Of a DNA stretch of 64,000 nucleotides, positions 36,958 to 46,007 are shown piece after piece. The stretch's first letter is position 1, and every line of letters begins with the position of its first letter. Below the pieces are notes generated by a model. That model searched no databases, was not told the origin of the DNA, and worked only from the letters and a program-made list of their open reading frames with translations. The translations under genes were made by a program, and so were the position numbers. Source of the DNA: Brevundimonas intermedia (lineage in GTDB: Bacteria > Pseudomonadota > Alphaproteobacteria > Caulobacterales > Caulobacteraceae); the NCBI RefSeq assembly GCF_004614235.1, contig NZ_SPVH01000002.1, forward strand, positions 310,001 to 374,000, in the 5' to 3' direction.

Positions 36958-38063
36958 CCCGGCTGATCTCTGTCGGGATCGTCCATCATGGCGGCGAAGG
37001 CCGGCGTCATCCGCTCGACCGGCCCGCGCTCGGTTCGCTCGACGAAGTGGGCGATCAGGCCCAGCGCCTCGGCATACTCCGGCCCCTCGAAAGGCCCCAT
37101 GACCGTCAACGCCGTGGCGTAGGCGTCGGCCATCATGGCCGAGGCATGCAGCACGGTGACTGAGCTCAGATTATTGCTGACCGGACGCCCGGTCGAGCCG
37201 TCGATGGTGTGGGGATACAGCCGGCCGTCATGCCGGAACGCCCGGCGATAGTCGCCGCTGGTCGCCACGGCCAAATCGAACAGGGCCGCCACGGTGTGGG
37301 GCGCAGGCGAGCCCTCGACCCGTTCGATCTCGACCCACCAGGGCTGGGCGTCCGGCTTGACGCCGCGCCCCTTCAACTCGCCGCCGATCTCGATCAGGTG
37401 CGAGGTCGCGCCCATCGCCGTCAGCCGGTCGGAGACGCGGTCCACCGCATGGCCCTTGGCGATGCCGGAGAAGTCCAGCTTCATCCCGCCCATCTGCATC
37501 ACGCCGCGCGCATCGGGATTCAGCCGCAGCTTCTGCCAGCCGGACACGGCCATGGCCGCCGCGATCTCGTCTTCGGACGGCACCGGCAGCAGGGCCGAAC
37601 GCGGTCCCGGCGGGCCAAAGCCCCACAGATCGACCAGCGCGCCCAAGGTCGGATCGACCGCCCCGTTCGTTTCGTCGCCCAGGGTCATCGCCGCATCCAG
37701 CAGATCCCAGAACGGCGGCGACACCGCCCAGAACCCGGCCGGCGCATTATTGAACCGGCTGATCTCGCTGGACGGCTCCCACGGGCTGAACAGGCCGACG
37801 ACGGCCGCCAGCTCCTGTTCGATCGCGTCCTGGATTTCTGCCTCACCCACGCCCGGCGGCGCGATCACGCGCGCGCTCCAGGTCGTGCCCATGGTCTCGC
37901 CGCCCAGCGCACGGATCAGGTCGCTGGGCGGACGGGGCGGCGCGCCCTCGATGACGGGCACCAGCACGCGGTTGTCGGCGCGGTCGGCCAGGGGGCTGGC
38001 GTCGCCGAGATTGACCGTGGGCGGAGCGGCGCGCGAACCGCGCGAGAAGGGTGTGTCTGACAT
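36954..38063 (-). CDS. apbE: FAD:protein FMN transferase (ApbE family)
   Basis: A 369-residue protein. GETMGTTWSARV is the usual ApbE start after the leader; EISRFNNAPAGFW, GAVDPTLGALVDLWGFGP, KLDFSGIAKGHAVDRVSD, IEIGGELKGRG and ATSGDYRR are conserved; the magnesium-site Asp/Thr are in HASAMMADAYATAL. ApbE attaches FMN covalently to a Thr of partner proteins. The N-terminal ~55 residues have no clear signal peptide, unlike exported ApbE. Confidence 0.92.
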   Translation of the reverse strand: MSDTPFSRGSRAAPPTVNLGDASPLADRADNRVLVPVIEGAPPRPPSDLIRALGGETMGTTWSARVIAPPGVGEAEIQDAIEQELAAVVGLFSPWEPSSEISRFNNAPAGFWAVSPPFWDLLDAAMTLGDETNGAVDPTLGALVDLWGFGPPGPRSALLPVPSEDEIAAAMAVSGWQKLRLNPDARGVMQMGGMKLDFSGIAKGHAVDRVSDRLTAMGATSHLIEIGGELKGRGVKPDAQPWWVEIERVEGSPAPHTVAALFDLAVATSGDYRRAFRHDGRLYPHTIDGSTGRPVSNNLSSVTVLHASAMMADAYATALTVMGPFEGPEYAEALGLIAHFVERTERGPVERMTPAFAAMMDDPDRDQPG

Positions 38064-38072
38064 ACCCTTCGC

Positions 38073-38873
38073 TTAGGGCAGGACTTCCATCGCCGCCACA
38101 TAGCTGGCGTTGGAACCGAGCGTTTCGCCCTGACCTTCGGTGCGGACCGAGGCGTTCAGCCAGTACATGCCCGCTTCCGGCCAAGTCACGGTGAAGGCGC
38201 CGTCGGCGCCGGTCGTGACGGTCGATTCCTCGGGATTGTCGCGATAGCGCAGGCCGCCGCGCGCCACGGTGACCTCCAGACCCGACGCCGGCTGACCGTT
38301 GTTCAGCAGCTTGAACGTCGCGGGCTCGCCGACGACCAGATCGTTGGGGTGGGTCACCGGAACCAGCTCAAGCCCTTCGCCGGTCGTCTTGAAGACGGTG
38401 TCGGTCGGGTTGTTCAGGGTGACGAAGGTCTCGATGCGGCTGGCGGTGCGAGTCGCCTGCACGTCGGTCGCGCCCTCGGGCAAGCCCGCCGGATATTCGG
38501 CCGCCGCGCCGCGCCAGCGCTTCTGCTCGCCGTTCAGCTTGTAGCTGGCCATGACGCCGCCCATGACGTTGGCGATCTTGTAGGTGCCGTTCTGCGTCAG
38601 GTGGGCATCGAAGGTCGAGCGATAGCGGCCCTGCATGGCGTTCTCGGGCTGAACCGCCGAACCGTCCGGCGCCGTGATGGCCAGGCCGTTCAGGCGCATG
38701 GCGGCGTGATCGGGGTTGAACACCTGGTTCGACATGCCGGCGTCGAAACCGACCCAGGCGTCCGAGCCCGACAGGGTCGTGGCGGTCGGCGCCAGCCAGG
38801 CGCGGTGGGCCTGGGCGGCCATCGGGGCGGCCAGAGCAGCCGCGAGAGTCAGCAGGGCGATCGTCTTCTTCAT
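38073..38873 (-). CDS. DUF4198 domain exported protein
   Basis: About 266 residues with signal peptide MKKTIALLTLAAALAAPMAA, then QA-H. DUF4198 follows (HRAWLAPTATTLSGSDAWVG, HPNDLVVGEPATFKLL, then a Big-type repeat with GLEVTVARGGLRYR and GAFTVTWPEAGMYWL). An ATG 6 bases upstream is also possible; AGGA spacing favours the inner one. DUF4198 (NikM-like) proteins occur in metal-uptake operons and fit the iron locus. Confidence 0.85.
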   Translation of the reverse strand: MKKTIALLTLAAALAAPMAAQAHRAWLAPTATTLSGSDAWVGFDAGMSNQVFNPDHAAMRLNGLAITAPDGSAVQPENAMQGRYRSTFDAHLTQNGTYKIANVMGGVMASYKLNGEQKRWRGAAAEYPAGLPEGATDVQATRTASRIETFVTLNNPTDTVFKTTGEGLELVPVTHPNDLVVGEPATFKLLNNGQPASGLEVTVARGGLRYRDNPEESTVTTGADGAFTVTWPEAGMYWLNASVRTEGQGETLGSNASYVAAMEVLP

Positions 38874-38884
38874 GGTCATGATCC

Positions 38885-39397
38885 TTAGCGAGAGACGGCG
38901 ACGCGCACGGCGCCCAGTTCGGTGGAGCCGGTTCCGGCGCCGGTGTTGGCCGCGCCCCAGCGGAAGGGCACGCGCACGACCTCGCGGCCGCCCAGTTCGC
39001 GGGCCGCCTCGACGACGATGTTGTATTGACCGGGTTGCAGACCGCGCAGGCGGGCGGCGGGCACGGTGACGGTCTGGCGACCCGGCGCGCGGGTGGCGCC
39101 CGACACGCCGTCGGCCGGCAGGGTCATGGCCCGGCCGCCCTTGCGCCACCAGGTGCGCAGATCCTTCAGCCAGTCCTTGCCGTCGCCCTCGTTGTTGCGG
39201 GTCTGTTGGTACCAGATCGCCAGGGTTCGCTCGGCCGACTGGTCCGGCTTCTCGATCCACACGGCGACATAGGGACGGTGATAGGAGGCGGTGTTCAGGC
39301 GCGGAATCTCGACCGACACCGTCAGGTCGGCGGCCATGGCGGGCGCGGCGGCGGCGGCGAGACCGACTGTGGTGATGACGATGGGGAGCAGGCGCAT
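38885..39397 (-). CDS. DUF2271 domain exported protein
   Basis: 170 residues from the ATG at 39395-39397. Signal peptide MRLLPIVITTVGLAAAAAPA, then MAADLT. The DUF2271 domain has RPYVAVWIEKPDQSAERTLA, then WYQQ, WLKDLRTWWRKG and DGVSGATRAPGRQTV. DUF2271 genes are regularly found between PepSY and ApbE/flavoreductase genes; the Thr of DGVSGAT resembles the ApbE flavinylation motif, so it may be the FMN acceptor (inference). Confidence 0.87.
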   Translation of the reverse strand: MRLLPIVITTVGLAAAAAPAMAADLTVSVEIPRLNTASYHRPYVAVWIEKPDQSAERTLAIWYQQTRNNEGDGKDWLKDLRTWWRKGGRAMTLPADGVSGATRAPGRQTVTVPAARLRGLQPGQYNIVVEAARELGGREVVRVPFRWGAANTGAGTGSTELGAVRVAVSR

Positions 39398-39408
39398 CGG
39401 AATACTCG

Positions 39409-40086
39409 TCAGTGAATGAAGATCAAGGCGATGACGACGGGGATCAGCAGGCCCAACGCCGCCAGCGGCCAGGTCGAGGGCCGACCCTTGGCGTGCAGGA
39501 ACATCAGGCCCAGCCCCGTCAGGGCGAAAATGGTGCAGGCGACGGCGAAGACGTCGATGAACCAGAACCAGACCGAGCCGGCGTTGCGGCCCTTGTGCAG
39601 GTCGTTGAGGTAGGCGATCCAGCCACGGGTGGTCTTCTCGTGCAGGGTATCGCCGTTCGAACGGTCGATGGTCACCCATCCGTCGCCCCCGGGCATGGCC
39701 AGGGCGACATAGACTTCTTCAGGCGTGGTCTCGGTCGGCCTGCCGGCGATCTCGACCTTCAGCGCCTCGGACGCCCAGCGCGCGACGGCGTCAGGGACGG
39801 GATCGGTCGTCTCTTGCGGGAAGGCCGCCAGCCGCTGCAACAGGGGCGCCGGCAGGGTCGCGGTCTGTTCGACCGTGACCGGATTTCCGGGGATCGAGGC
39901 CGCGTGGTTCAGGGTGATGCCGGTGACGGCGAACAGGATCATGCCCACCAGGCTGACCGCCGCCGAAATCCAGTGCCAACTGTGCAGCTGCTTCAGCCAG
40001 AACGACCGCGCGCCGTTCAACGCCGCCTTGGGTTTGGGGCCCTTGGCTGCGGTTTCGGCCTGACGCTGTGTGGCGAGTTCGGTCAC
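39409..40086 (-). CDS. PepSY-associated transmembrane protein
   Basis: 225 residues from a GTG at 40084-40086. A first membrane helix (WISAAVSLVGMILFAVTGI) follows SFWLKQLHSWHWI, the typical PepSY_TM start with conserved His. A periplasmic PepSY-like segment (about 60-170) has VYVALAMPGGDGWVTIDRSN. Two more helices end the protein. Such proteins are thought to reduce iron-siderophore with electrons from a partner flavoprotein; here that partner would be the product of 35581-36957. Confidence 0.87.
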   Translation of the reverse strand: MTELATQRQAETAAKGPKPKAALNGARSFWLKQLHSWHWISAAVSLVGMILFAVTGITLNHAASIPGNPVTVEQTATLPAPLLQRLAAFPQETTDPVPDAVARWASEALKVEIAGRPTETTPEEVYVALAMPGGDGWVTIDRSNGDTLHEKTTRGWIAYLNDLHKGRNAGSVWFWFIDVFAVACTIFALTGLGLMFLHAKGRPSTWPLAALGLLIPVVIALIFIH

Positions 40087-40104
40087 GCCGTCGCTGTGCC
40101 ATTG

Positions 40105-40121
40105 TTGCGAACGGGTTGCAA
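40105..40121. promoter_or_regulatory. operator-like palindrome (near match) before the PepSY gene
   Basis: TTGCGA-ACGGG-TTGCAA, one base away from the two perfect copies in front of the TonB receptor (43304-43320, 43352-43368). It lies 19 bases upstream of the PepSY GTG. Confidence 0.5.
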
Positions 40122-40153
40122 TAGCATTCAGCAGCGCCGCGACACCTTGCGCC

Positions 40154-40840
40154 TCAGACCTCGGCCCAGCGCCGCAGCAGATTGTGATAGACGCCGGTCA
40201 GTTCGATCACCGCCTGGTCCTTCGGCCCCTTGTCCACCGCAACTCGCTGGGTGGCGATGTCCAAGCGGAACAGCGTCTCGCGGTCGGCGTCGTCGCGCAC
40301 CAGGCTCTGCATCCACATGAAGGACGACACCCGCGCGCCGCGCGTCACTGGCGTGACGCTGTGCAGGCTCTTGGACGGATAAAGCACCAGGTCGCCTGCC
40401 GGCAGCTTGATCGACTGCGACCCGTACATCTCCTCGATGATCAGCTCGCCCCCGTCGTAATCCTCGGGCTCGGACAGGAATAGTGTCGCCGACAGGTCGC
40501 TGCGGATGCGCAACGCCCCGCCCCCACGCGTCTGACGGATGGCGTTATCGACATGCAGCCCGAACTCGCCCCCGCCCTCGTAGCGGTTGAACAGGGGCGG
40601 AAAGATCGTGTGCGGCAAGGCCGCCGCCACGAACATAGGATTGGCGTTCAGCGCCTGAACGACCAGGGCCGAAACCTCTTTCGCCACTTCCGAATCCTCG
40701 GGCAGTTGCAGGTTCTTCTTCGCGGTCGCCGACTGATGGCCCGAGGTGGTGTTGCCGTCGCTCCAAGGACCGGCGTCCAGCCGCGCGCGCAGGGCCTTGA
40801 CCTCTGCCTTGGAGAAGACTTCCGGGATCTGCAGCAGCAC
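40154..40840 (-). CDS. piuC: PKHD-type Fe(II)/2-oxoglutarate dioxygenase (PiuC/YbiX-like)
   Basis: A 228-residue protein. The Fe ligands are visible as HVD (His96, Asp98) and His160 in [11 protein letters not shown]; Arg170 is placed to bind 2-oxoglutarate; [18 protein letters not shown] and [10 protein letters not shown] are typical. Starts at GTG 40840. PiuC is regularly paired with siderophore receptors of the Fiu/PiuA type, which lies immediately upstream. The true substrate is unknown. Symbol by family resemblance. Confidence 0.92.
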   Translation of the reverse strand: MLLQIPEVFSKAEVKALRARLDAGPWSDGNTTSGHQSATAKKNLQLPEDSEVAKEVSALVVQALNANPMFVAAALPHTIFPPLFNRYEGGGEFGLHVDNAIRQTRGGGALRIRSDLSATLFLSEPEDYDGGELIIEEMYGSQSIKLPAGDLVLYPSKSLHSVTPVTRGARVSSFMWMQSLVRDDADRETLFRLDIATQRVAVDKGPKDQAVIELTGVYHNLLRRWAEV

Positions 40841-40849
40841 GACGGCCTC

Positions 40850-40893
40850 GCTCGGAAAAAAGGCAACGGCCCCGCGGGGGATCGCGGGGCCGT
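40850..40893 (-). terminator. terminator after the TonB receptor gene
   Basis: On the minus strand ACGGCCCCGCG pairs with CGCGGGGCCGT (40866-40892 region) and is followed by TTGCCTTTTTT. It lies about 25 bases after the receptor stop and before the piuC start, so it may separate or attenuate the two units. Confidence 0.75.
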
Positions 40894-40917
40894 CAGGATA
40901 GGCTGCGTAGGCGGCCT

Positions 40918-43278
40918 TTAGAAGCGCAGGTTCAGGGCCAGTATCGCTTGCCGACCCGCCGCCACATCGGCGTGGTGAACGCCGTTGGTGCGGATGATGT
41001 AGTCCTCGTCCGTCGCGTTCTTGACGTTCAGTTGCAGCGTCGCCCGATCCGTCAGGTCATAGGTGGCGAAGGCGTCCACGCGGGTCCATTCCGGGGCATA
41101 GACGCGGTTGTTCCCGCCGCCCGCGCCGCCCTGGTTCCCGCCCAGCGACTCGGAAGTGTAATAGACGCCGCCGCCGATCGTCAGTCTGGGCAGCAGGCGA
41201 TAGGTGGTGAACAGGCTGGCGCTGTGTTCGGGCGTATTGGCCAGCGGCAGGCCTTGCAGCGGATTGACGCTGGAGACCGGCGGCGTGCCCGACACGACCA
41301 CGGCCGCCTTGGTCAGTTCGGAGTCCATATAGGTATAGCCGCCGAACACGGTCCACTCGCGGGTGATGTTGCCGGACACGCCCAGTTCGATGCCCTTGAC
41401 CTCGACCTCGCCTTCCTGACGGAAGACGTTGGGCTCGACCAGGATCAGCGCATTCTTGCGCGTCAGGTGGAAGGCCGCCGCCGACAGGGCCAGACGGTCG
41501 TGGAAGACATTGGCCTTGGCGCCGATCTCGAAGCTTTCGGTGTCTTCGGGGTCCAGCACGACGTTGGCGACCCCATCGACCGTGCCCGTGCCGCCCGAGG
41601 CGTTCTGGTCGCCTGCCGAAATGGTCGGCGGCGTCGAAGAGGTGGACCAGGACGCATAGACGCTGCTGCTCGCCGTCGGCTTGAAGACCAGGCCGACCTG
41701 ATAGTTGGTGAACTCCCAAGTCTGTTCCGGCACGGCGGTGAATCCCGTCGAGGTCCAGACGCCGGCCGCCTGGGTCGCCGTCGCATTGACGCCCTTGACC
41801 GAATATTGGTCCCAGCGAACGCCCAGGTTCAGGATCAGGGGTTCGGTCAGGGTGATGCTGTCGTTCGCATAGACGCCTATGGCTTCGGTCGTGTTCGAAC
41901 TGGTCGGTCCACGATTGATCACGCCGGTCCAGGCGTCGTCGGGGTCGGGATTATAGACCTGGGTGCAATCTCCAGCACCCGAAGCGCCCGTCGCGGTCGG
42001 ATAGGATCCGCTGATGGTCGTCAGACCTGTCGGGCAGGCCGAGCCCGAGGTCGTGTAGGTCGAATACGAAGCATTCTTGTTGCGCTCGCGCGACAGTTCG
42101 ACGCCGACATCATAGCTGTGCCGGATCGAGCCGGTGGCGAACTGACCGAAGACGTCCGTCACATTGGCCAGGGTGGTGACCGGGTTCCAGCGGGTCTTGG
42201 TCCCCCGCTTCATCCAGTAGGTCCCGTCTGCGGCCCGGCCGACATAGCCGCCGTCGCCAGGGTTAGTGACGATGTAGTCGTTCAGCGTGCGCGAGAAGCG
42301 ACTGACGTTGCGGATCGTGGCGAAGTCGTTGAGGCGATGCTCGGCCTTGAAGGTGAAGGTATCCACCTCATTGGTCAGATAGTCGCGCGCCTTGAGGCCG
42401 TAGAAGCTATCGTAGGGCACATCGAGAACGCCGCTATCGGTCGTGCGCACGCCGATCTTGGTGAACAGCGGAATGCCGTAGTCGGGCATCTGGTCGCTGG
42501 TCAGGTGGTAGTAGCTGAAGACCATCGACGACGGCGTGCCGAGACCGGCGCCCAGGCTGACGGCCGCACCCCATTTGTCGTAATCGACGGCGTCGCGGCC
42601 GGGCACGTTGCCCTGGGCGCCCATCAGGTTGATCCGCAGGGCTGCGGTCTCGCCCAGCGGCAGATTGGTGTCGACAGTGCCGCGCAGATAGCCGTCCGTG
42701 CCGGCGCCCGCGCTGACATTGGTGAAGGCGTTCAGCTTGGGCGACTTGGAGCCCAGGTTGATGCTGCCGCCGCCTGAGCCGCGACCCGAATAAACGGCGT
42801 CCGGTCCCTTGATGACCTCGACCTGCTCCAGGTTGAAAACCTCACGCTGCTGGCCGCCGGTGTCGCGAATGCCGTCCACGAAGATGTTGTTGCCCGACGA
42901 CTGTCCCCGGATGAACGGCCGGTCGGCCAGCGGCTGGCCACCCTCGCCCGCGCCAAAGGTGATGCCCGGCGAGTTGGACAGCAGATCCTGCAGCGACGAG
43001 GCCGAAGTCTGTTCGATGATGGCTTGCGGAATGATGGTGATCGAGCGTGGCGTATCGACCAGGGGCGCCACGAACTCGGGGCTGACCGGGGCCGGCTTCT
43101 TGACCTGACCATTGACGTCGATGGTGCCCAGGTTGGCGGGCTGCTGCTGGTCGGCCGTAACGATCACGCCGTCTTCGGCGGCGGCTTCAGCAGCGAAAGC
43201 GGGGGCGGCGATCAGCATGCCGGCGGCGCTGGAGGCGAACAGGAGCGAGCGGAGCGCGGCGGCGCGGGAGTCGGACAT
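40918..43278 (-). CDS. TonB-dependent catecholate-siderophore receptor (Fiu-like)
   Basis: About 786 residues from the ATG at 43276-43278. Signal peptide includes [19 protein letters not shown]. The plug domain has [40 protein letters not shown] and [21 protein letters not shown] 22-strand barrel follows and ends with an aromatic residue ([12 protein letters not shown]), typical for outer membrane insertion. The piuC gene and the iron operon lie directly downstream. Ligand probably a catecholate siderophore. Confidence 0.94.
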   Translation of the reverse strand: MSDSRAAALRSLLFASSAAGMLIAAPAFAAEAAAEDGVIVTADQQQPANLGTIDVNGQVKKPAPVSPEFVAPLVDTPRSITIIPQAIIEQTSASSLQDLLSNSPGITFGAGEGGQPLADRPFIRGQSSGNNIFVDGIRDTGGQQREVFNLEQVEVIKGPDAVYSGRGSGGGSINLGSKSPKLNAFTNVSAGAGTDGYLRGTVDTNLPLGETAALRINLMGAQGNVPGRDAVDYDKWGAAVSLGAGLGTPSSMVFSYYHLTSDQMPDYGIPLFTKIGVRTTDSGVLDVPYDSFYGLKARDYLTNEVDTFTFKAEHRLNDFATIRNVSRFSRTLNDYIVTNPGDGGYVGRAADGTYWMKRGTKTRWNPVTTLANVTDVFGQFATGSIRHSYDVGVELSRERNKNASYSTYTTSGSACPTGLTTISGSYPTATGASGAGDCTQVYNPDPDDAWTGVINRGPTSSNTTEAIGVYANDSITLTEPLILNLGVRWDQYSVKGVNATATQAAGVWTSTGFTAVPEQTWEFTNYQVGLVFKPTASSSVYASWSTSSTPPTISAGDQNASGGTGTVDGVANVVLDPEDTESFEIGAKANVFHDRLALSAAAFHLTRKNALILVEPNVFRQEGEVEVKGIELGVSGNITREWTVFGGYTYMDSELTKAAVVVSGTPPVSSVNPLQGLPLANTPEHSASLFTTYRLLPRLTIGGGVYYTSESLGGNQGGAGGGNNRVYAPEWTRVDAFATYDLTDRATLQLNVKNATDEDYIIRTNGVHHADVAAGRQAILALNLRF

Positions 43279-43303
43279 AGTCTTGCGACCTTTTGGTCTG
43301 ATT

Positions 43304-43320
43304 TTGCGATGCGGTCGCAA
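43304..43320. promoter_or_regulatory. operator-like palindrome A upstream of the TonB receptor
   Basis: TTGCGA-TGCGG-TCGCAA, a perfect 6-5-6 palindrome, 26 bases before the receptor start. Its centre is 48 bases from that of copy B, close to four to five helix turns, suiting binding of two dimers. The locus suggests an iron regulator (Fur, RirA or Irr), but I cannot assign one. Confidence 0.6.
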
Positions 43321-43351
43321 TAATCAGCTTCACTATGTCGCACAAGCCAAA

Positions 43352-43368
43352 TTGCGAACAAATCGCAA
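43352..43368. promoter_or_regulatory. operator-like palindrome B upstream of the TonB receptor
   Basis: TTGCGA-ACAAA-TCGCAA, the same 6-5-6 palindrome as copy A, 74 bases before the receptor start and only 7 bases from the stop of the Anbu gene. Confidence 0.6.
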
Positions 43369-43374
43369 TCTTAA

Positions 43375-44160
43375 TCAGCTGACAACGGTCATCGCCCTCG
43401 GCGCCGGCGTCTTGTCCACATCCAGCCAGGTCGGATCGGGCATGGCCCGGTGGGCGGCAGCCAGAGCCTCGGACCAGCGGCGACCCAGGTCGCGGAAATA
43501 GGGGTCGTCCCCTTCGATACGCCGTGCGGTGCCACTCAACTGGTCGCGCGGCATGACGATCAGATCGAGCGGCGGCCCGACGGCGATGTTCGAGCGAATC
43601 GTCGAATCGAACGAGATCAGGCCGAGCTTCACCGCCTCGGACAAGGTCGTCGAACTGTGCAGGGCCCGATCCAGGATGGGCTTGCCGTATTTCAGCTCGC
43701 CGATCTGAAGATAGGGGGTGTCCGGCCCGCACTCGATGAAATTACCCTGACCATAGATCAGATACAGCCCCATCTTGCCGCCCGAGATCTGACCGCCCAG
43801 CAGCATGGAGGCCGTGACGTTCAGCCCGTCGGCCGTGGGGGTCGGCGGCGTATTGATGCTGGCGCGCACGCTGGCCATCGCATGGCCAAGCAGTTGGGCC
43901 GCGCGAAACAGGGTCGGCGCGGTCTCCAGCGTCTCGACATCGATGGAGTCGGGCAGTTTCACGCCCGCCGACGCCATGGCCAGCGCCGTCTGGGTCACCG
44001 ACAGATTGCCCGCCGTCGCGACCGCAAGCATCCGCTCGCCAGGCGACTTGTAGATGTGCAGTTTTCGGTAGGACGAGATGTTGTCCACGCCCGCATTGGT
44101 GCGCGTGTCGGCGATCATCGCCAACCCTTCGTCCACCAGCATGCCTACGCAATAGGTCAC
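43375..44160 (-). CDS. proteasome-type peptidase (Anbu / bacterial proteasome homologue)
   Basis: A 261-residue Ntn hydrolase. MTYCVGMLVDEGLAMIADTR, then TNAG: Thr2 would be the N-terminal nucleophile after Met removal, Asp18 and Lys33 (SSYRKLHIY) support it. MASVRASINT and LLGGQISGGKMGLYLIYGQG are typical of Anbu. Anbu assembles into a ring-like peptidase whose targets are unknown. The transglutaminase, alpha-E and ATP-grasp genes follow on the same strand upstream, the classic Anbu neighbourhood. Confidence 0.9.
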   Translation of the reverse strand: MTYCVGMLVDEGLAMIADTRTNAGVDNISSYRKLHIYKSPGERMLAVATAGNLSVTQTALAMASAGVKLPDSIDVETLETAPTLFRAAQLLGHAMASVRASINTPPTPTADGLNVTASMLLGGQISGGKMGLYLIYGQGNFIECGPDTPYLQIGELKYGKPILDRALHSSTTLSEAVKLGLISFDSTIRSNIAVGPPLDLIVMPRDQLSGTARRIEGDDPYFRDLGRRWSEALAAAHRAMPDPTWLDVDKTPAPRAMTVVS

Positions 44161-44224
44161 TTCGCTCTATCCGCTCCCCGCGTTGCGAATCCGATGACGC
44201 TAACAGATTCACGCGACATGCCTA

Positions 44225-45067
44225 TCAGGGCCATCCGCGCGACTGCAGTTGTTGTTGGGTCTGTTGCACGGGCCGCACATTCAGGGCGACCGTCAGGGTC
44301 TCGTGCCCCCCGCCATAGCTGGTGCCCCGGATCGGCGTGGCCCCGCGCGCGTCCAGACCGACGGCGACGCGCACATAGTGTTCGGTCGGGCTGATGCCGT
44401 TGGCCGGATCGAACCCGACCCAGCCCAGGTTCTCGACCCAGGCCTCTGCCCAGGCGTGGGCGGCGTCCTGGTCGTGCTGGCCGTCCTGACGGCTGAGGTG
44501 GCCCGAGACATAGCGGGCGGGAACGCCCATCCGGCGCGCCGACGCGATGAAGATCTGGGCGTGGTCCTGACAGACGCCGCGCTTCTGGGCGAAGGCTTCG
44601 GCGGCGGTGTGGCTGGCCGAGGTCGAGCCGACCTCGAACGCCACATCCTGCTTCAGCGCCCCCATGAGGGCATGCATCCGACCCAGCGTCGCGCCTTCGG
44701 GGATCGAGCGGGCGAAGTCGTCGATGGCCGCATCCGGCTTGGTCATCGGCGTCTCGCGCAGGAAGACGATGGGCGACAGCCGCTCGGCCTGGCCCCGCCG
44801 CACCACGCCGCCGGTGTTCACCGTCGCCACCTCGCCCGTGACCCGGATGGTCAGGGCGTCGGTCGGCCGCTCGGTATAGAGGCTGTGGACCACATTGCCG
44901 AAGGCGTCCTCGCCGCGACGCAGGCGGGCGTCCACGTCGGTCTCAATGCGCCAGTCGCGCACCTGCTGACCCTCGCAAGAACGCGGCGTCAGTCGCAGCA
45001 TCTGCACGATGAACCGCGCCGGGCGAGCGTAGGCATAGCGGGTGGAGTGGTCGATCCGGATCCGCAT
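44225..45067 (-). CDS. transglutaminase-like cysteine peptidase (Anbu-operon type)
   Basis: A 280-residue protein. N-terminal beta domain MRIRIDHSTRYAYARPARFI, then the papain-like core with Cys166 (KRGVCQDHAQIF), His204 (DAAHAWAEAWV) and Asp220 (WVGFDPANG). Starts 1 base after the stop of the alpha-E gene. These enzymes are predicted to hydrolyse or transfer peptides made by the ATP-grasp partner. Confidence 0.92.
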   Translation of the reverse strand: MRIRIDHSTRYAYARPARFIVQMLRLTPRSCEGQQVRDWRIETDVDARLRRGEDAFGNVVHSLYTERPTDALTIRVTGEVATVNTGGVVRRGQAERLSPIVFLRETPMTKPDAAIDDFARSIPEGATLGRMHALMGALKQDVAFEVGSTSASHTAAEAFAQKRGVCQDHAQIFIASARRMGVPARYVSGHLSRQDGQHDQDAAHAWAEAWVENLGWVGFDPANGISPTEHYVRVAVGLDARGATPIRGTSYGGGHETLTVALNVRPVQQTQQQLQSRGWP

Positions 45068-45068
45068 G

Positions 45069-46007
45069 TCAGACCAGATACTGTTCTTGGACGGCCGCAG
45101 CCAGGGCGTTGTTCTGGTTCAGGAAGCCCTGGATGTACTCGTGCAGGCCCGACTGGAAGATGTCCTCGATCTTGGCCTCGTTGAACTGGGTCAGGCGGTT
45201 GGAGGCCAACCGTTGCGCCGGGCCCCGCCGCCCGTAATCGGTCGCCAGCCGCTCCAGATAGCTGACGATCATCCCCTGGCACGAGGCCAGCGAGCGCGGC
45301 ATCTGGCGGTTCAGCACCAGCAGGTCCGCCACCAGCCAGGGCCGCACGCTCTCGCGATAGACCCAGCGATAGGCGGTCAGCGCCGAGACCTCGCGCAACA
45401 GGGTCGTCCACTGGAAATAGTCCAGCTGTCCGCCCACCCGTTCGCCGGGCGGCAGCAGCAGATGGTATTTCACGTCCAGCAGGCGCGCGGTGTTGTCGGC
45501 CCGCTCGATCGCCATGCCCAGCCGCAGGAACCAGTAGGCGTCGTTGCGCAGCATGGTCCGCGACGAGGCCCCCTCGACCGCCAGGGACGTCGATTTCACG
45601 AAGTCGAGGAAGTTGGTGAAGTCGTCGCGCTTGGTCGGTTCGCCCAGCTCGTTCAGCCCGTTCCAGGCGCCGTTGATCGCCTCCCACAACTCGATGGTCA
45701 GGGCGGTCCGCACCGAGCGCGCATTGGTCCGCGCCTTGGTGATACAGGCCTTGATCGAGGTCGAGTTGTCGTAGCCGAAGGCCAGATATTCGCGGACCGA
45801 CTTCTCCGAGATCGTCCGGCCCGAGGCGTCGAAGCCGCTCTTGACCCCCGACGAGGCGATGGCCCCGGCCCAGGCGGTGACGGTGGCCTGGTCCTTGGCC
45901 GGCAGGGCGGCCAGGCGAATAGCGGCCTCAAGAATGCGCGCGAGAAAGTCCGCCCGCTCCATATAGCGGCCGGTCCAGTACAGGCTGTCTGCAGTGCGTG
46001 AAAGCAT
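45069..46007 (-). CDS. alpha-E domain protein
   Basis: A 312-residue all-helical protein. MLSRTADSLYWTGRYMERAD, then NARSVRTALTIELWEAIN and YWFLRLGMAIERADNTARLL mark the alpha-E family with its conserved Glu and Arg. The start overlaps the ATP-grasp stop as TGATG. Predicted partner of the ATP-grasp ligase in a peptide-synthesis or tagging system. Confidence 0.92.
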   Translation of the reverse strand: MLSRTADSLYWTGRYMERADFLARILEAAIRLAALPAKDQATVTAWAGAIASSGVKSGFDASGRTISEKSVREYLAFGYDNSTSIKACITKARTNARSVRTALTIELWEAINGAWNGLNELGEPTKRDDFTNFLDFVKSTSLAVEGASSRTMLRNDAYWFLRLGMAIERADNTARLLDVKYHLLLPPGERVGGQLDYFQWTTLLREVSALTAYRWVYRESVRPWLVADLLVLNRQMPRSLASCQGMIVSYLERLATDYGRRGPAQRLASNRLTQFNEAKIEDIFQSGLHEYIQGFLNQNNALAAAVQEQYLV

